Origin: Leptospira stimsonii
GTDB lineage: Bacteria > Spirochaetota > Leptospiria > Leptospirales > Leptospiraceae
Assembly (NCBI RefSeq): GCF_003545885.1
Contig: NZ_QHCT01000019.1
Span: 1 to 9,636 of the forward strand
Reading direction: 5' to 3'
Length of the DNA stretch: 9,636 nucleotides
Shown here: positions 1-6,732 of the stretch, one piece after another
Position numbering within the stretch: the stretch's first letter is position 1
How the letters are laid out: each line of letters opens with the position of its first letter
The notes under the pieces: generated by a model
What the model saw: only the letters and a program-made list of their open reading frames with translations
Told to the model about the DNA's origin: nothing
Database searches by the model: none
Translations under genes and position numbers: made by a program

Positions 1-2
1 GA

Positions 3-287
3 ATCGCCGGTGGAGAGATGGGTGGAGCTTCTCATATCTCTTACAAACCGTATGGAGAGATCCAGAGAAACGACTCCTCAGCACCGGATCTCTTCCGTTA
101 CAAATATACTGGACAAGAAGAAGACGGCGAGACTGGTCTTTACTACTACAAAGCGAGATATTATGATCCTCTGATTGGAAGGTTTACGCAAGCGGACAGC
201 GTCTTTGACACAAGTCGTCCAATGGCGATGGACCTTTACATGTATACGGAAGGAAATCCTGTGAGATGGCGTGATCCGAGTGGGCAT
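3..287 (+). repeat. Rhs core repeat, copy 1 (5' end cut by window)
   Basis: This is the first of four near-identical blocks encoding the conserved 3' Rhs core, ending at the DPSGH codons. It carries the SSAPDL variant shared with the copy at 2512. Its first bases (IAGGEMGG) differ slightly from the [11 protein letters not shown] of the other copies, so it may come from another parent. Confidence 0.9.
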
Positions 288-986
288 AGCTTGGATTTCC
301 CCGGTGTGGTTCATATGTTCAATGCGATTGTAGGAAATACCATCCATTCGTTTAACAATTTCCTAAAAAACCCCATGAGTTCGTTAAACGAGTTTATGCA
401 CGTTGCAGAGGGAAAAGGGAGAAGATCAACAGGAGATCCTACTTTGAAAAAGGCCGATAAATTTGTGACCTCAAGCTGGAGAATACTTACTAATCCAGGT
501 GCGCTCCTGGGATTTATTGGAGTGTTATTTGATTTTACGCTTGGTTATGCTTATGCGGGACTGACAGGCCAGGAGAAACCTAAATTACATTATTCGAATG
601 GAGGGATATGGGTTGAAAACTCACAATGGTTTAAAGTAGAAAAGCCTTTTTTGGGTGAAACAACTTCTGGTGTTACAAGTGGTCCTTTTGCTTTTACTCC
701 AGAGGGTGCGAGTATGGATACGGTCCTGCATGAGAAAGGGCACATCAAGCAATTCAATCGTGACGGATTGGGAACTTTAGGTTGGAACAAGAACTCTTTA
801 GAACGACACAATGATTATGGTGAATTGACTTTTGGTTATAGAAGATTTTTTGATTACCTTATTTTCGCAACTTTAATTGATAATAATGGAATTATTGGTG
901 GACCTTACGGGTTTCGATCAGGAATTGGACCATTAGGAAATTTAATAATTCGTAGATATTTGCTCTTAAGTATAATTACTCCATGA
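3..986 (+). CDS. Rhs core fragment fused to HEKGH metallopeptidase-like toxin tip (cassette 1, 5' end outside window)
   Basis: The frame is open to the left edge, so the true start is outside; residue numbers count from the Met codon at 18. Residues 1-90 are the 3' end of an Rhs core ([18 protein letters not shown], ending DPSGHS). A linker starting SLDFPGVVHMFNAI follows, then a hydrophobic stretch at about 162-181 that could be a membrane segment. The variable end carries HEKGH at 238-242 and ERHND at 262-266, fitting HExxH plus ExxxD, the zinc-ligand layout of gluzincin peptidases. Peptidase activity is inferred; the lysine inside HEKGH is less usual than the HELxH of the other tips. The stop lies six bases before a lipoprotein start, suggesting co-translation. 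By analogy with polymorphic Rhs toxins this is a secreted toxin tip and the lipoprotein its antidote. Confidence 0.8.
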   Translation: MAGGEMGGASHISYKPYGEIQRNDSSAPDLFRYKYTGQEEDGETGLYYYKARYYDPLIGRFTQADSVFDTSRPMAMDLYMYTEGNPVRWRDPSGHSLDFPGVVHMFNAIVGNTIHSFNNFLKNPMSSLNEFMHVAEGKGRRSTGDPTLKKADKFVTSSWRILTNPGALLGFIGVLFDFTLGYAYAGLTGQEKPKLHYSNGGIWVENSQWFKVEKPFLGETTSGVTSGPFAFTPEGASMDTVLHEKGHIKQFNRDGLGTLGWNKNSLERHNDYGELTFGYRRFFDYLIFATLIDNNGIIGGPYGFRSGIGPLGNLIIRRYLLLSIITP

Positions 987-992
987 GGAAAA

Positions 993-1196
993 ATGAAAAA
1001 ATTAATTACAATTGTTGCTCTGTTATTATTGGAAGGATGTGCAGTTTTTGAAACTGGGAAAAAAAACTCCTGTGAAAAAGGACAAGATTTATCTAAAATC
1101 TTAATTTTAAATGAAATGGCGAATGGAGCGCAAATTGAAACAGAGCTGTTATTTGCTCTGTATTTGAATTTCGAAAGCGGTTGCGATGATAAGTAA
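993..1196 (+). CDS. small two-cysteine lipoprotein, putative immunity partner of cassette 1
   Basis: This 67-residue protein has a lysine-start signal peptide and lipobox LEGC, with the lipidated Cys at 16. The mature part is about 50 residues, with two further cysteines at 27 and 63 that could form a disulfide, and an acidic end (GCDDK). The start is set by the lipobox and by TGAGGA just upstream, which overlaps the toxin stop. It belongs with the small lipoproteins at 1983, 3618, 4451, 6091 and 9235, which share the layout lipobox Cys, short spacer, Cys, hydrophobic helix, Cys. A decayed close relative lies at 6410-6608. The position directly behind a toxin tip suggests an envelope-located antidote. 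Function is inferred, and I know of no characterised homologue. Confidence 0.8.
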   Translation: MKKLITIVALLLLEGCAVFETGKKNSCEKGQDLSKILILNEMANGAQIETELLFALYLNFESGCDDK

Positions 1197-1232
1197 ACTT
1201 GAGTTGTCAATTTTAAAAAGCTTTTTCCCGCC

Positions 1233-1346
1233 TTAAAGATCGAGTCGTGGTCAAGTTATTGCTATGACTGAAAAGTAATTCCACTTCTGGAGACACAATA
1301 ACTTGACCGGACTTGATGGCTTGGACCGCGTTGGCGGTAACGCCCT
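1233..1346 (+). repeat. 115 bp inverted-repeat element, copy 1
   Basis: This is the most diverged of four copies (others at 2380, 4865 and 6957). A perfect 13 bp inverted repeat, GGTCAAGTTATTG at 1249-1261 and its complement at 1296-1308, encloses a 34-base loop. A second hairpin follows: ACCGC (1325-1329), loop GTTG, GCGGT (1334-1338). In the other copies the closing pair is G-C instead of A-T, so the pairing is kept despite changed bases. Unlike the other copies, this one is joined directly to the linker and tip of cassette 2, without an Rhs core. Confidence 0.8.
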
Positions 1347-1966
1347 CCCACCTGTTGGAACCCGTTGGAGCAGGAGCGTTTGGAGCTTTGACACTCCTTG
1401 CCTCTCCGATCTTGGGTGTTACCTATGAACTTGCAACAAATCCGAAAGCTTTCTTTCACAAGCCGTTGGAGGCGATTCGTGACTATGCTGGTTTAGGTCT
1501 CGACTACTCAGCAAGTTTAGTGATGAATCCGATCTTGGGTGATCCATCACCTAGTGTAAAAGTTGTCGATGGCGGAGCTGTTTTGGAAAATAGTTTTTAC
1601 GAAAATAACTTTACAGAATCTGGTGAAGCAGCATCGACAGGTAGCACAGCAGTGCATTTGAAGACAGGGGCAGGTCCTCGAACCCAAGTCCATGAATTAG
1701 TTCACGTAAACCAATTTTTTCGTTCTACTAAGGGGGGCAAATTTGATGAATATGAAGCTGAGTTAAAATCTGGAACAGATTCCTATACAACTTGGACTTT
1801 ACTTTTTTACTTTAGCTACATCGGTAGTAACGGTAACGCAAATAAGACTTTTCCAAGTCCAGAGGCATACGAATTTATATTAAATTTGAATCTCCTAAAT
1901 AATTTGAGATTCAAAAGCCGTTTTAACGATGCGATGATGAAAAATATATATTTCAACAATATATGA
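1313..1966 (+). CDS. core-less HELVH metallopeptidase-like toxin tip (cassette 2)
   Basis: The frame opens with a TTG inside the inverted-repeat element. From about residue 22 it joins the cassette 3 linker ([18 protein letters not shown]), so the Rhs core and the first half of the linker are missing. The hydrophobic [12 protein letters not shown] region could be membrane-active. HELVH lies at 127-131 and EYEAE at 146-150, matching HExxH plus ExxxD/E. The tip shares HELVHVNQ, GGKFDEYEAELKSGT and neighbouring residues with pseudogenes at 3896 and 8766, and is the only unbroken member of that subfamily here. No ribosome site supports the TTG, so the frame may be a silent tip. The partner lipoprotein follows 16 bases after the stop. 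The tip domain is clear; the start and expression are not. Confidence 0.6.
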   Translation: MMAWTALAVTPSHLLEPVGAGAFGALTLLASPILGVTYELATNPKAFFHKPLEAIRDYAGLGLDYSASLVMNPILGDPSPSVKVVDGGAVLENSFYENNFTESGEAASTGSTAVHLKTGAGPRTQVHELVHVNQFFRSTKGGKFDEYEAELKSGTDSYTTWTLLFYFSYIGSNGNANKTFPSPEAYEFILNLNLLNNLRFKSRFNDAMMKNIYFNNI

Positions 1967-1973
1967 AAGGGAG
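1966..1973 (+). promoter_or_regulatory. ribosome binding site deciding a GTG start
   Basis: AAAGGGAG lies nine bases before the GTG at 1983 and overlaps the stop of cassette 2. The spacing favours GTG over the in-frame ATG about ten codons later, which would remove the charged start of the signal peptide. Confidence 0.6.
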
Positions 1974-1982
1974 ATATAACTA

Positions 1983-2192
1983 GTGCGTATTTTCAAAATT
2001 ATTCCTTTAATTATGCTTACTCTTTGTAGCTGCAACCATGAGACTGCTTCTTGTGACACGGGTGTAGTTTTTGGTATAGATGAATATCAAATAACTGGAG
2101 ACTTATCTTTGCTTCTATTAGCAATAAAGGTAAAAGAAGATTGTAATAACGATTCTAGCTTTGAAAAGCTCATTAAATCACTGCATCTATGA
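1983..2192 (+). CDS. small two-cysteine lipoprotein, putative immunity partner of cassette 2
   Basis: This 69-residue protein starts at GTG, supported by a strong Shine-Dalgarno. The signal peptide ends in a loose lipobox, LCSC, with the modified Cys at 17. Cysteines at 24 and 54 match the family layout, with a leucine-rich stretch (GDLSLLLLAI) between them. The C terminus FEKLIKSLHL is identical to that of the lipoprotein at 4451, and those codons form the left edge of a ~700 bp direct repeat. Both follow HELVH tips, which suggests a matched toxin-antidote subfamily. An outer-membrane or periplasmic-face location is predicted. The immunity role is inferred from position only. Confidence 0.8.
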   Translation: MRIFKIIPLIMLTLCSCNHETASCDTGVVFGIDEYQITGDLSLLLLAIKVKEDCNNDSSFEKLIKSLHL

Positions 2193-2379
2193 ACGTTAGT
2201 TTTTTGCAGCACAAATAGAATATTTTTGTAGATCACGTAAGAAGTTGTTTATAAAGCGTCCAAAATATTGGATATTTCTAAAAGTGGTTTAGTTTATTCA
2301 GAATTTTCCGCGAAATTTACTCAACTGCACCGCGGTTGGGAAGCGAGGTGTTTTGCTCTTAGAAAATAATTCCCCCGCG

Positions 2380-2494
2380 TTAAGGATCGATGTGTGGTCA
2401 AGTTATTGCTGTGAGTGAAAAGCGATTGCACTTCTGACGAACACAATAACTTGACCGGAGCTGAGAGCCTGGGCCGCGTAAGCGGCAACGCCCT
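2380..2494 (+). repeat. 115 bp inverted-repeat element, copy 2
   Basis: The outer 13 bp arms are at 2396-2408 and 2444-2456. An inner stem (AGTGAAA against TTGCACT) has one mismatch. The second hairpin is GCCGC (2473-2477), loop GTAA, GCGGC (2482-2486). The element ends at AACGCCCT, is followed by AAGCT, and then joins the Rhs core coding sequence out of frame with the reading seen in copy 3. Confidence 0.85.
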
Positions 2495-2511
2495 AAGCTC
2501 CCGTCTCTGGA

Positions 2512-2862
2512 ATGATCTTCTTTCATCCGGATCACTTAGGCTCGATCACGATGGTTACGGATGGAGAAGGAAATAGAGTCGCAGGTGGAGAGATGGGTGG
2601 AGCTTTTCATATCTCTTACAAACCGTATGGAGAGATCCAGAGAAACGACTCCTCAGCACCGGATCTCTTCCGTTACAAATATACTGGACAAGAAGAAGAC
2701 GGCGAGACTGGTCTTTACTACTACAAAGCGAGATATTATGATCCTCTGATTGGAAGGTTTACGCAAGCGGACAGCGTCTTTGACACAAGTCGTCCAATGG
2801 CGATGGACCTTTACATGTATACGGAAGGAAATCCTGTGAGATGGCGTGATCCGAGTGGGCAT
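2512..2862 (+). repeat. Rhs core repeat, copy 2
   Basis: This complete core block encodes HPDHLGS through DPSGH, 117 codons. It is the SSAPDL variant, like copy 1, whereas the copies at 4993 and 7089 read SAGPDI. One substitution gives AFHIS instead of ASHIS. Confidence 0.9.
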
Positions 2863-3621
2863 TCGATTGTGAGTGATGCGCTTTCTAAGAATGGAATGGG
2901 AATGTTGAACTTCAAAGTAGGCGCAAGTAAGACGTTGACGAATGCGTTCTATGTGAGTAAACAACGATGGTTTGATTTTGGACAGGGAATCAGAAATGTT
3001 GGAGCCGGGGCGTTAGGAGCTTTGACACTCCTTGCCTCTCCGATCTTGGGTGTTACCTATGAACTTGCAACAAATCCGAAAGCTTTCTTTCACAAGCCGT
3101 TGGAGGCGACGTTAGGCTATATGACTTTGGGATTGGATTATTCGGCAAGTTTGATTATGAATCCAATTTTGGGTGATCCTTTACCAGCCGTTAAAAACAT
3201 GGGTGGGGGAACCGTCCTTGAAAACAGTTATTTTGAAAATCACGTCGATAGCAAAGGAACTGCCGCCGTAACGACTTTTAATGTTGTTCATATGAAGAGC
3301 GGAAGTTCAGATGCTACTCTAAATCATGAATTAGGCCATGTGGATCAATTCTACCATGCAGGCGGATGGCGGAACTATGACTGGTGGAAACAATCCTTTG
3401 ACGCATCGCTTCCTAACAATGAGATGGATGCTGACATCCGTGGACGGACAATGGGATATACACAAGGGCAATTTTTTTATCTGGTCTTTGGATACGATAC
3501 TTACAAACTAATGTTTCAGTATAACCTCTTTCTACAAACTGGGAAGACCGGAACAGAAAGAGTATTTTATAGAAACATGATATTATATAATGAAATAATA
3601 AGAAGGATTAACAATAAATGA
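2512..3621 (+). CDS. Rhs core fused to HELGH metallopeptidase-like toxin tip (cassette 3)
   Basis: This is the best preserved complete cassette, 369 residues. Residues 1-117 are the Rhs core, with [12 protein letters not shown] at 72-83. Residues 118 to about 160 are the [14 protein letters not shown] linker. A hydrophobic segment ([12 protein letters not shown]) follows at about 166-183. The tip has HELGH at 272-276 followed by VDQFYH, and EMDAD at 304-308, matching HExxH plus ExxxD as in gluzincins. A full Rhs protein is far longer and has many YD repeats and a secretion-linked N terminus; none are here, so this is an orphan tip. The ATG is preceded by no convincing ribosome site. The stop overlaps the next gene by four bases (ATGA). 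A secreted peptidase toxin is likely but inferred. Confidence 0.8.
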   Translation: MIFFHPDHLGSITMVTDGEGNRVAGGEMGGAFHISYKPYGEIQRNDSSAPDLFRYKYTGQEEDGETGLYYYKARYYDPLIGRFTQADSVFDTSRPMAMDLYMYTEGNPVRWRDPSGHSIVSDALSKNGMGMLNFKVGASKTLTNAFYVSKQRWFDFGQGIRNVGAGALGALTLLASPILGVTYELATNPKAFFHKPLEATLGYMTLGLDYSASLIMNPILGDPLPAVKNMGGGTVLENSYFENHVDSKGTAAVTTFNVVHMKSGSSDATLNHELGHVDQFYHAGGWRNYDWWKQSFDASLPNNEMDADIRGRTMGYTQGQFFYLVFGYDTYKLMFQYNLFLQTGKTGTERVFYRNMILYNEIIRRINNK

Positions 3622-3815
3622 AGAGAGCTTTAAAAATGGTATTTTTTCTAATTTTAGTTTTACAATTTGTGTCTTGCTTTTCTAGATCTTTGCCACCCGA
3701 CTCTATACAAAAATGCAATGACGGAATTGGAATTTTTCTAATTTTTGCGGAAACGCAACAGCAGGAAAGCGATATTTTGACTTTGTATCTTGCTTGCACT
3801 GCAATACCGAAATGA
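3618..3815 (+). CDS. small two-cysteine lipoprotein, putative immunity partner of cassette 3
   Basis: This 65-residue protein overlaps the toxin stop as ATGA, which points to translational coupling. AGAAGGA at 3601-3607 gives a good ribosome site ten bases upstream. The signal peptide (KR start, long hydrophobic run) ends in lipobox FVSC, Cys 20. Later cysteines at 33 and 60 keep the family spacing, and the intervening stretch (GIFLIFAETQQ, ILTLYLAC) is hydrophobic. Its sequence is not close to the HELVH-associated lipoproteins, consistent with pairing to a different tip. The antidote role is inferred. Confidence 0.8.
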   Translation: MKRALKMVFFLILVLQFVSCFSRSLPPDSIQKCNDGIGIFLIFAETQQQESDILTLYLACTAIPK

Positions 3816-3895
3816 TAAACGGTTTTTAGCATTTGCTTTCGTTAGCAATCGACAAATTTAAAACGATTGTTGTTCGAAAAATAGACGAAACGGGA

Positions 3896-4386
3896 GTGAT
3901 GCGCTTCTCGGTGTTGATTATTCGGCAAATTCGATTATGAATTCTACCTTGGGAGATCCTTTACCGAATGTGAAAAGTATTGGTGGAGGAGCGATTATTG
4001 AGAATAATTATTATTAAAATCACTTTACTGATTCTGGAGTTGCCGCGACGACCATTGGGAATGTTGCTCATATGAAGACTGGTTCGGGTTCATATACTGA
4101 GATACATGAATTAGTCCATGTTAATCAGTCTTTTCGGTCGACAAAGGGGGGAAAATTCGATGAATATGAGGCGGAGTTAAAATCTGGAACAAATTCATAC
4201 GGCACTTGGCTTTACTTCTATCTTTTTGGTGTGATAAACATAGATCAATTCAATGTGATCGCCTCAATTAATATTGCTAACAATCTACATTCGTCTAAAG
4301 AAAGACTGTTTTCTTCTATCTTAATGTATAATCTCGCTAATAGAATTTGCCAAAATAATTTTAAACGCTCTTCTTGCAGTCGATGA
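3896..4386 (+). pseudogene. broken HELVH metallopeptidase-like toxin tip (cassette 4)
   Basis: Homology to other tips begins abruptly at about 3896 (LLGVDYSAN) with no core or linker before it. An in-frame TAA at 4015-4017 interrupts the sequence where the copy at 8766 has GAA. After the stop the frame continues to TGA at 4384-4386 and keeps HELVH (at 4108-4122), GGKFDEYEAELKSGT and the tail, so the catalytic motifs are intact in the remnant. An ATG at 4072 could start a 104-residue fragment, but I see no good ribosome site for it. The sequence from LLGV is also found in cassette 6, showing tip segments have been shuffled. The lipoprotein at 4451 is probably its former partner. Confidence 0.75.
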
Positions 4387-4450
4387 TATCTACAAACAAA
4401 GGAATAATAATGAATACTTTAGATTATTTACAGAGGAGAGCTTCAATACG

Positions 4451-4678
4451 ATGCTCATTTTAAATTTCAAAATATATTTCGCTATAGTGCTTCTCTCTTT
4501 TTTTTACTCATGTAGAAGTGATGACTTCTCTACTGCTTGTGACTTAAACGTATTGCTTGCTTTAGATGATTACGAAAGAACGCATGATCCGTCTTTGTTA
4601 ACAATAGCAATTATAGCTAGGAATGAATGCAATGATGATACTAGATTTGAAAAGCTCATTAAATCACTGCATCTATGA
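4451..4678 (+). CDS. small two-cysteine lipoprotein, putative immunity partner of cassette 4
   Basis: This 75-residue protein lies behind an AGAGGAGAG ribosome site at 4432-4440. The signal peptide ends in a loose lipobox, FYSC, Cys 21. Cysteines at 30 and 60 frame a stretch with DDYERTHDPSLLTIAI that aligns with the proteins at 1983 (DEYQITGDLSLLLLAI) and 9235. The C-terminal FEKLIKSLHL equals that of 1983. It remains intact although its toxin is broken, as expected if an antidote is kept longer than the toxin. Function is inferred. Confidence 0.8.
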   Translation: MLILNFKIYFAIVLLSFFYSCRSDDFSTACDLNVLLALDDYERTHDPSLLTIAIIARNECNDDTRFEKLIKSLHL

Positions 4679-4691
4679 ACGTTAGTTTTTT

Positions 4692-4716
4692 CTGCAAAAA
4701 TAGAATATTTTTGCAG
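4692..4716 (+). other. perfect 11 bp hairpin after lipoprotein gene
   Basis: CTGCAAAAATA, a three-base loop GAA, and the exact complement form a hairpin 14 bases after the stop at 4678. It could slow or end transcription, but it is AT-rich, has no T-run after it, and the matching site in direct repeat copy A (around 2206-2228) is broken by substitutions. A terminator role is therefore doubtful. Confidence 0.35.
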
Positions 4717-4864
4717 ATCACCTAAGAAGTTGTTTATAAAGCGTCCAAAATATTGGATATTTCTAAAAGTGGTTTAGATTATTCAGAATTTTCCGCGAAA
4801 TTTACTCAACTGCACCGCGGTTGGGAAGCGAGGTGTTTTGCTCTTAGAAAATAACACCCCCGCG

Positions 4865-4979
4865 TTAAGGATCGATGCGTGGTCAAGTTATTGCTTTGAG
4901 TGAAAAGCGATTTCACTTCTGACGAACACAATAACTTGACCGGAGCTGAGAGCCTGGGCCGCGTAAGCGGCAACGCCCC
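4865..4979 (+). repeat. 115 bp inverted-repeat element, copy 3
   Basis: The 13 bp arms are at 4881-4893 and 4929-4941. The inner stem AGTGAAA/TTTCACT is perfect. The second hairpin is GCCGC (4958-4962), loop GTAA, GCGGC (4967-4971). Here alone the element reads in frame into the Rhs core (NNLTGAESLGRVSGNAPPVSGM), so part of it may descend from Rhs coding sequence. Confidence 0.85.
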
Positions 4980-6072
4980 TCCCGTTTCTGGAATGATCTT
5001 CTTTCATCCGGATCACTTAGGTTCGATCACGATGGTTACGGATGGAGAAGGAAATAGAGTCGCAGGTGGAGAGATGGGTGGAGCTTCTCATATCTCTTAC
5101 AAACCGTATGGAGAGATCCAGAGAAACGACTCCGCAGGACCGGATATCTTCCGTTACAAATATACTGGACAAGAAGAAGACGGCGAGACTGGTCTTTACT
5201 ACTACAAAGCGAGATATTATGATCCTCTGATTGGGAGGTTTACGCAAGCGGACAGCGTCATTGATACAAGCCGTCCGATGGCGATGGATTTGTATATGTA
5301 TACGGAAGGAAATCCTGTGAGATGGCGTGATCCGAGTGGGCATAGCTTGGATTTCCCCGGTGTGGTTCATATGTTCAATGCGATCACTGGCGGGATTGCT
5401 CAGTCATTCAATAGTTTTATCAAAAGAAACGTACACACTTTTAACGATCGATTGGATAGCCTTGGATCCGCGGCTAATAAATTTATGCACGTTGCCGCAG
5501 GAAAAGGAAAACGAAAAGAAACAAACTCATTCAGTATGTCGAAAATAAACAAAGGACTCGTTGTTGGCGGAAAGATTGCTTTAGCATTATTTTGTCCAAT
5601 AGCAGCTTTATTGGTAGATCCAGCGTTTACATTAGGATTTTATTTTGCCGCCTTAAACTTGACCGTTGGAGTTTTTACTGGCGCTTATGTTGAATATCGA
5701 GCTGGAGGATATTTAGTTCACAATGCGCCATTTGCTGGACCGGGAATTTCAATAGGCGGGATTGCCTTTGTCCCTCCGGGAGCTGACGAAGCTACGATTC
5801 AACATGAGCTTGCACATGTAAGGCAATACAACAATTGGGGAGGATGGAGTTATATGGAACAAACTTGGCAAAGTCCATTTAATAATATTGAGGGTAAAGG
5901 GCCGTCTTATGCTGAAAGAAATGCTGACATGAGAGCTGGAACAAATGCTTATGGGGCTAATTGGCAGCAAGACATTCAAATATATTTAATATTATCAGAT
6001 CGAACAATACCTCCATTTTTGAGATTTTTATTTCTTACTTTAGGGAGACCAATGATTCCTACTTATTTTTAA
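4900..6072 (+). CDS. Rhs core fused to HELAH metallopeptidase-like toxin tip (cassette 5)
   Basis: The frame can open at GTG 4900, inside the inverted-repeat element, or at ATG 4993, which matches the other cores and is the more cautious start; neither has a clear ribosome site. Numbering from 4900, the core spans 32-148, then the SLDFPGVVHMFNAI linker shared with cassette 1 and a FMHVAAGKGK block. A long hydrophobic region at about 226-266 could hold one or two membrane segments. HELAH is at 302-306 followed by VRQY, and ERNAD at 339-343, giving HExxH plus ExxxD. The wording around HELAHVRQ resembles DUF4157-type peptidase domains associated with injected toxins, though I cannot confirm membership. 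Intact through to its stop, it is followed 18 bases later by a lipoprotein gene. Confidence 0.75.
   Translation: MKSDFTSDEHNNLTGAESLGRVSGNAPPVSGMIFFHPDHLGSITMVTDGEGNRVAGGEMGGASHISYKPYGEIQRNDSAGPDIFRYKYTGQEEDGETGLYYYKARYYDPLIGRFTQADSVIDTSRPMAMDLYMYTEGNPVRWRDPSGHSLDFPGVVHMFNAITGGIAQSFNSFIKRNVHTFNDRLDSLGSAANKFMHVAAGKGKRKETNSFSMSKINKGLVVGGKIALALFCPIAALLVDPAFTLGFYFAALNLTVGVFTGAYVEYRAGGYLVHNAPFAGPGISIGGIAFVPPGADEATIQHELAHVRQYNNWGGWSYMEQTWQSPFNNIEGKGPSYAERNADMRAGTNAYGANWQQDIQIYLILSDRTIPPFLRFLFLTLGRPMIPTYF
4993..5343 (+). repeat. Rhs core repeat, copy 3
   Basis: This full core block has the SAGPDI variant and a unique VIDTSRP (the others read VFDTSRP). Several synonymous changes near its 3' end set it apart from copies 2 and 4. 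Confidence 0.9.
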
Positions 6073-6090
6073 TAGGGAAACGAGAATCTT

Positions 6091-6327
6091 ATGAAAATAT
6101 TTATAAATTTTAAATTAATAGCGTTATTTTTGTTAATCAATGGTTGCTTTTTGATACCAAATAGAACTTTTGAAAAAACGTGCAATCGTAACGCGGATAA
6201 AATCAACTTGCTTTTACTCTTGTGTCAATCTGAATGTTTAACAGAACAAAGGTTATCTATAGAAGAACAGTTGGTAATTTTTCAAATTAATGAAGAGCAA
6301 AGAAAAGAAAAATGTAATCCGGATTGA
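6091..6327 (+). CDS. small lipoprotein, putative immunity partner of cassette 5
   Basis: This 78-residue protein has a signal peptide ending in lipobox INGC, Cys 19. It has more cysteines than its relatives (about positions 31, 45, 49 and 75), and a charged, glutamine- and glutamate-rich second half (EEQLVIFQINEEQRKEK) likely to be helical. AGGGA at 6074-6078 is a plausible ribosome site 12 bases upstream, right after the toxin stop. It shares the general layout with the other small lipoproteins but little sequence. Envelope antidote to the HELAH tip is the inferred role. Confidence 0.75.
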   Translation: MKIFINFKLIALFLLINGCFLIPNRTFEKTCNRNADKINLLLLLCQSECLTEQRLSIEEQLVIFQINEEQRKEKCNPD

Positions 6328-6409
6328 CTATTAACAAAACTGGATAGTTGAAAAATAACGTTATTAAAACGGCTATTCGCTTTATGCTGTTATGACTTTA
6401 CGGGGGAAA

Positions 6410-6608
6410 ATAAAAAAACAATTACGATCATTACTCTATTTTATTACAGTGTGTTCGATTTTTGATATCTTAAAAAGGCTCCTATTATCAAGGACAAGAA
6501 TTTTCAATAATTTTAATCCTAAATGAAGTTGCAAATAGTATACAAATTGAACCGGAACTTTTGTTTGCATTATACTTAAATTACAATAGCGGTTGCGACA
6601 ATAAATAG
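6410..6608 (+). pseudogene. decayed copy of the cassette 1 lipoprotein
   Basis: The DNA aligns along its length with 993-1196. The ATG is replaced by ATA (6410-6412) behind a surviving GGGGGAA, a net two-base deletion between about 6455 and 6480 breaks the frame, and the conserved second cysteine codon TGT has become TAT. The last part still reads ILILNEVANSIQIEPELL and ends NSGCDNK, close to the intact protein. No toxin tip precedes it directly, so it is an orphan antidote remnant, perhaps left after a toxin was lost by recombination. Confidence 0.75.
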
Positions 6609-6732
6609 AAATTAAGGTGATTGAAAACTCAATTTATGGATGTGGACCTCGTGCTCACTTTGCAATTGATCTTATCCAATGATTGTCCAGAGAGATGATT
6701 CGTAATGAAAATTAGAATTCAAAGGAAAGAAA

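Larger units (their letters stand above)
2160..2862 (+). repeat. ~700 bp direct repeat, copy A
   Basis: The block runs from the last codons of the lipoprotein (TTTGAAAAGCTC) through the intergenic region, the inverted-repeat element and the Rhs core to the DPSGH codons. Copy B is 4646-5343. The copies differ by scattered substitutions and a few-base indel near 2494. This looks like a recent duplication of a boundary between two cassettes. It fills the 320 bp stretch without a gene from 2193 to 2511; apart from the inverted-repeat element I see no gene there. Confidence 0.85.
4646..5343 (+). repeat. ~700 bp direct repeat, copy B
   Basis: This is the second copy of the block at 2160-2862, offset about 2486 bases. 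It spans the lipoprotein tail, intergenic DNA, the inverted-repeat element and the Rhs core. Similarity ends at the DPSGH codons, where cassette 3 continues with SIVSDA and cassette 5 with SLDFPG. Confidence 0.85.

Noticed and set aside
78..347. Reverse-strand open frames across the Rhs core (also at 2653-2964, 5017-5370, 7113-7439)
   Set aside because: They recur only because the core repeats, have no ribosome site or recognisable motif, and lie opposite a well-supported coding frame.
1215..1226. AAAAAGCTTTTT palindrome after the first lipoprotein gene as terminator
   Set aside because: It has no loop room and no following T-run, so it cannot form a normal intrinsic terminator.
1249..1308. 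Lox-like or other tyrosine recombinase site, because of the 13 bp inverted arms
   Set aside because: The spacer is about 35 bases and itself contains a stem, far from the 6-8 bases usual for such sites, and no recombinase gene is in the window.
2319..2385. Integron attC site: ACTCAAC and GTTAAGG 67 bases apart, next to a cassette-like array
   Set aside because: ACTCAAC fits RYYYAAC, but GTTAAGG breaks GTTRRRY at the last base, the arms are not complementary, and copy 4 of the element lacks the ACTCAAC side. The array also shares long coding homology, unlike integron cassettes.
5042..5230. Second + strand frame inside the Rhs core (also 2561-2749)
   Set aside because: It is an out-of-frame shadow of the core, rich in unlikely runs of charged residues, with the real frame matching the Rhs family.
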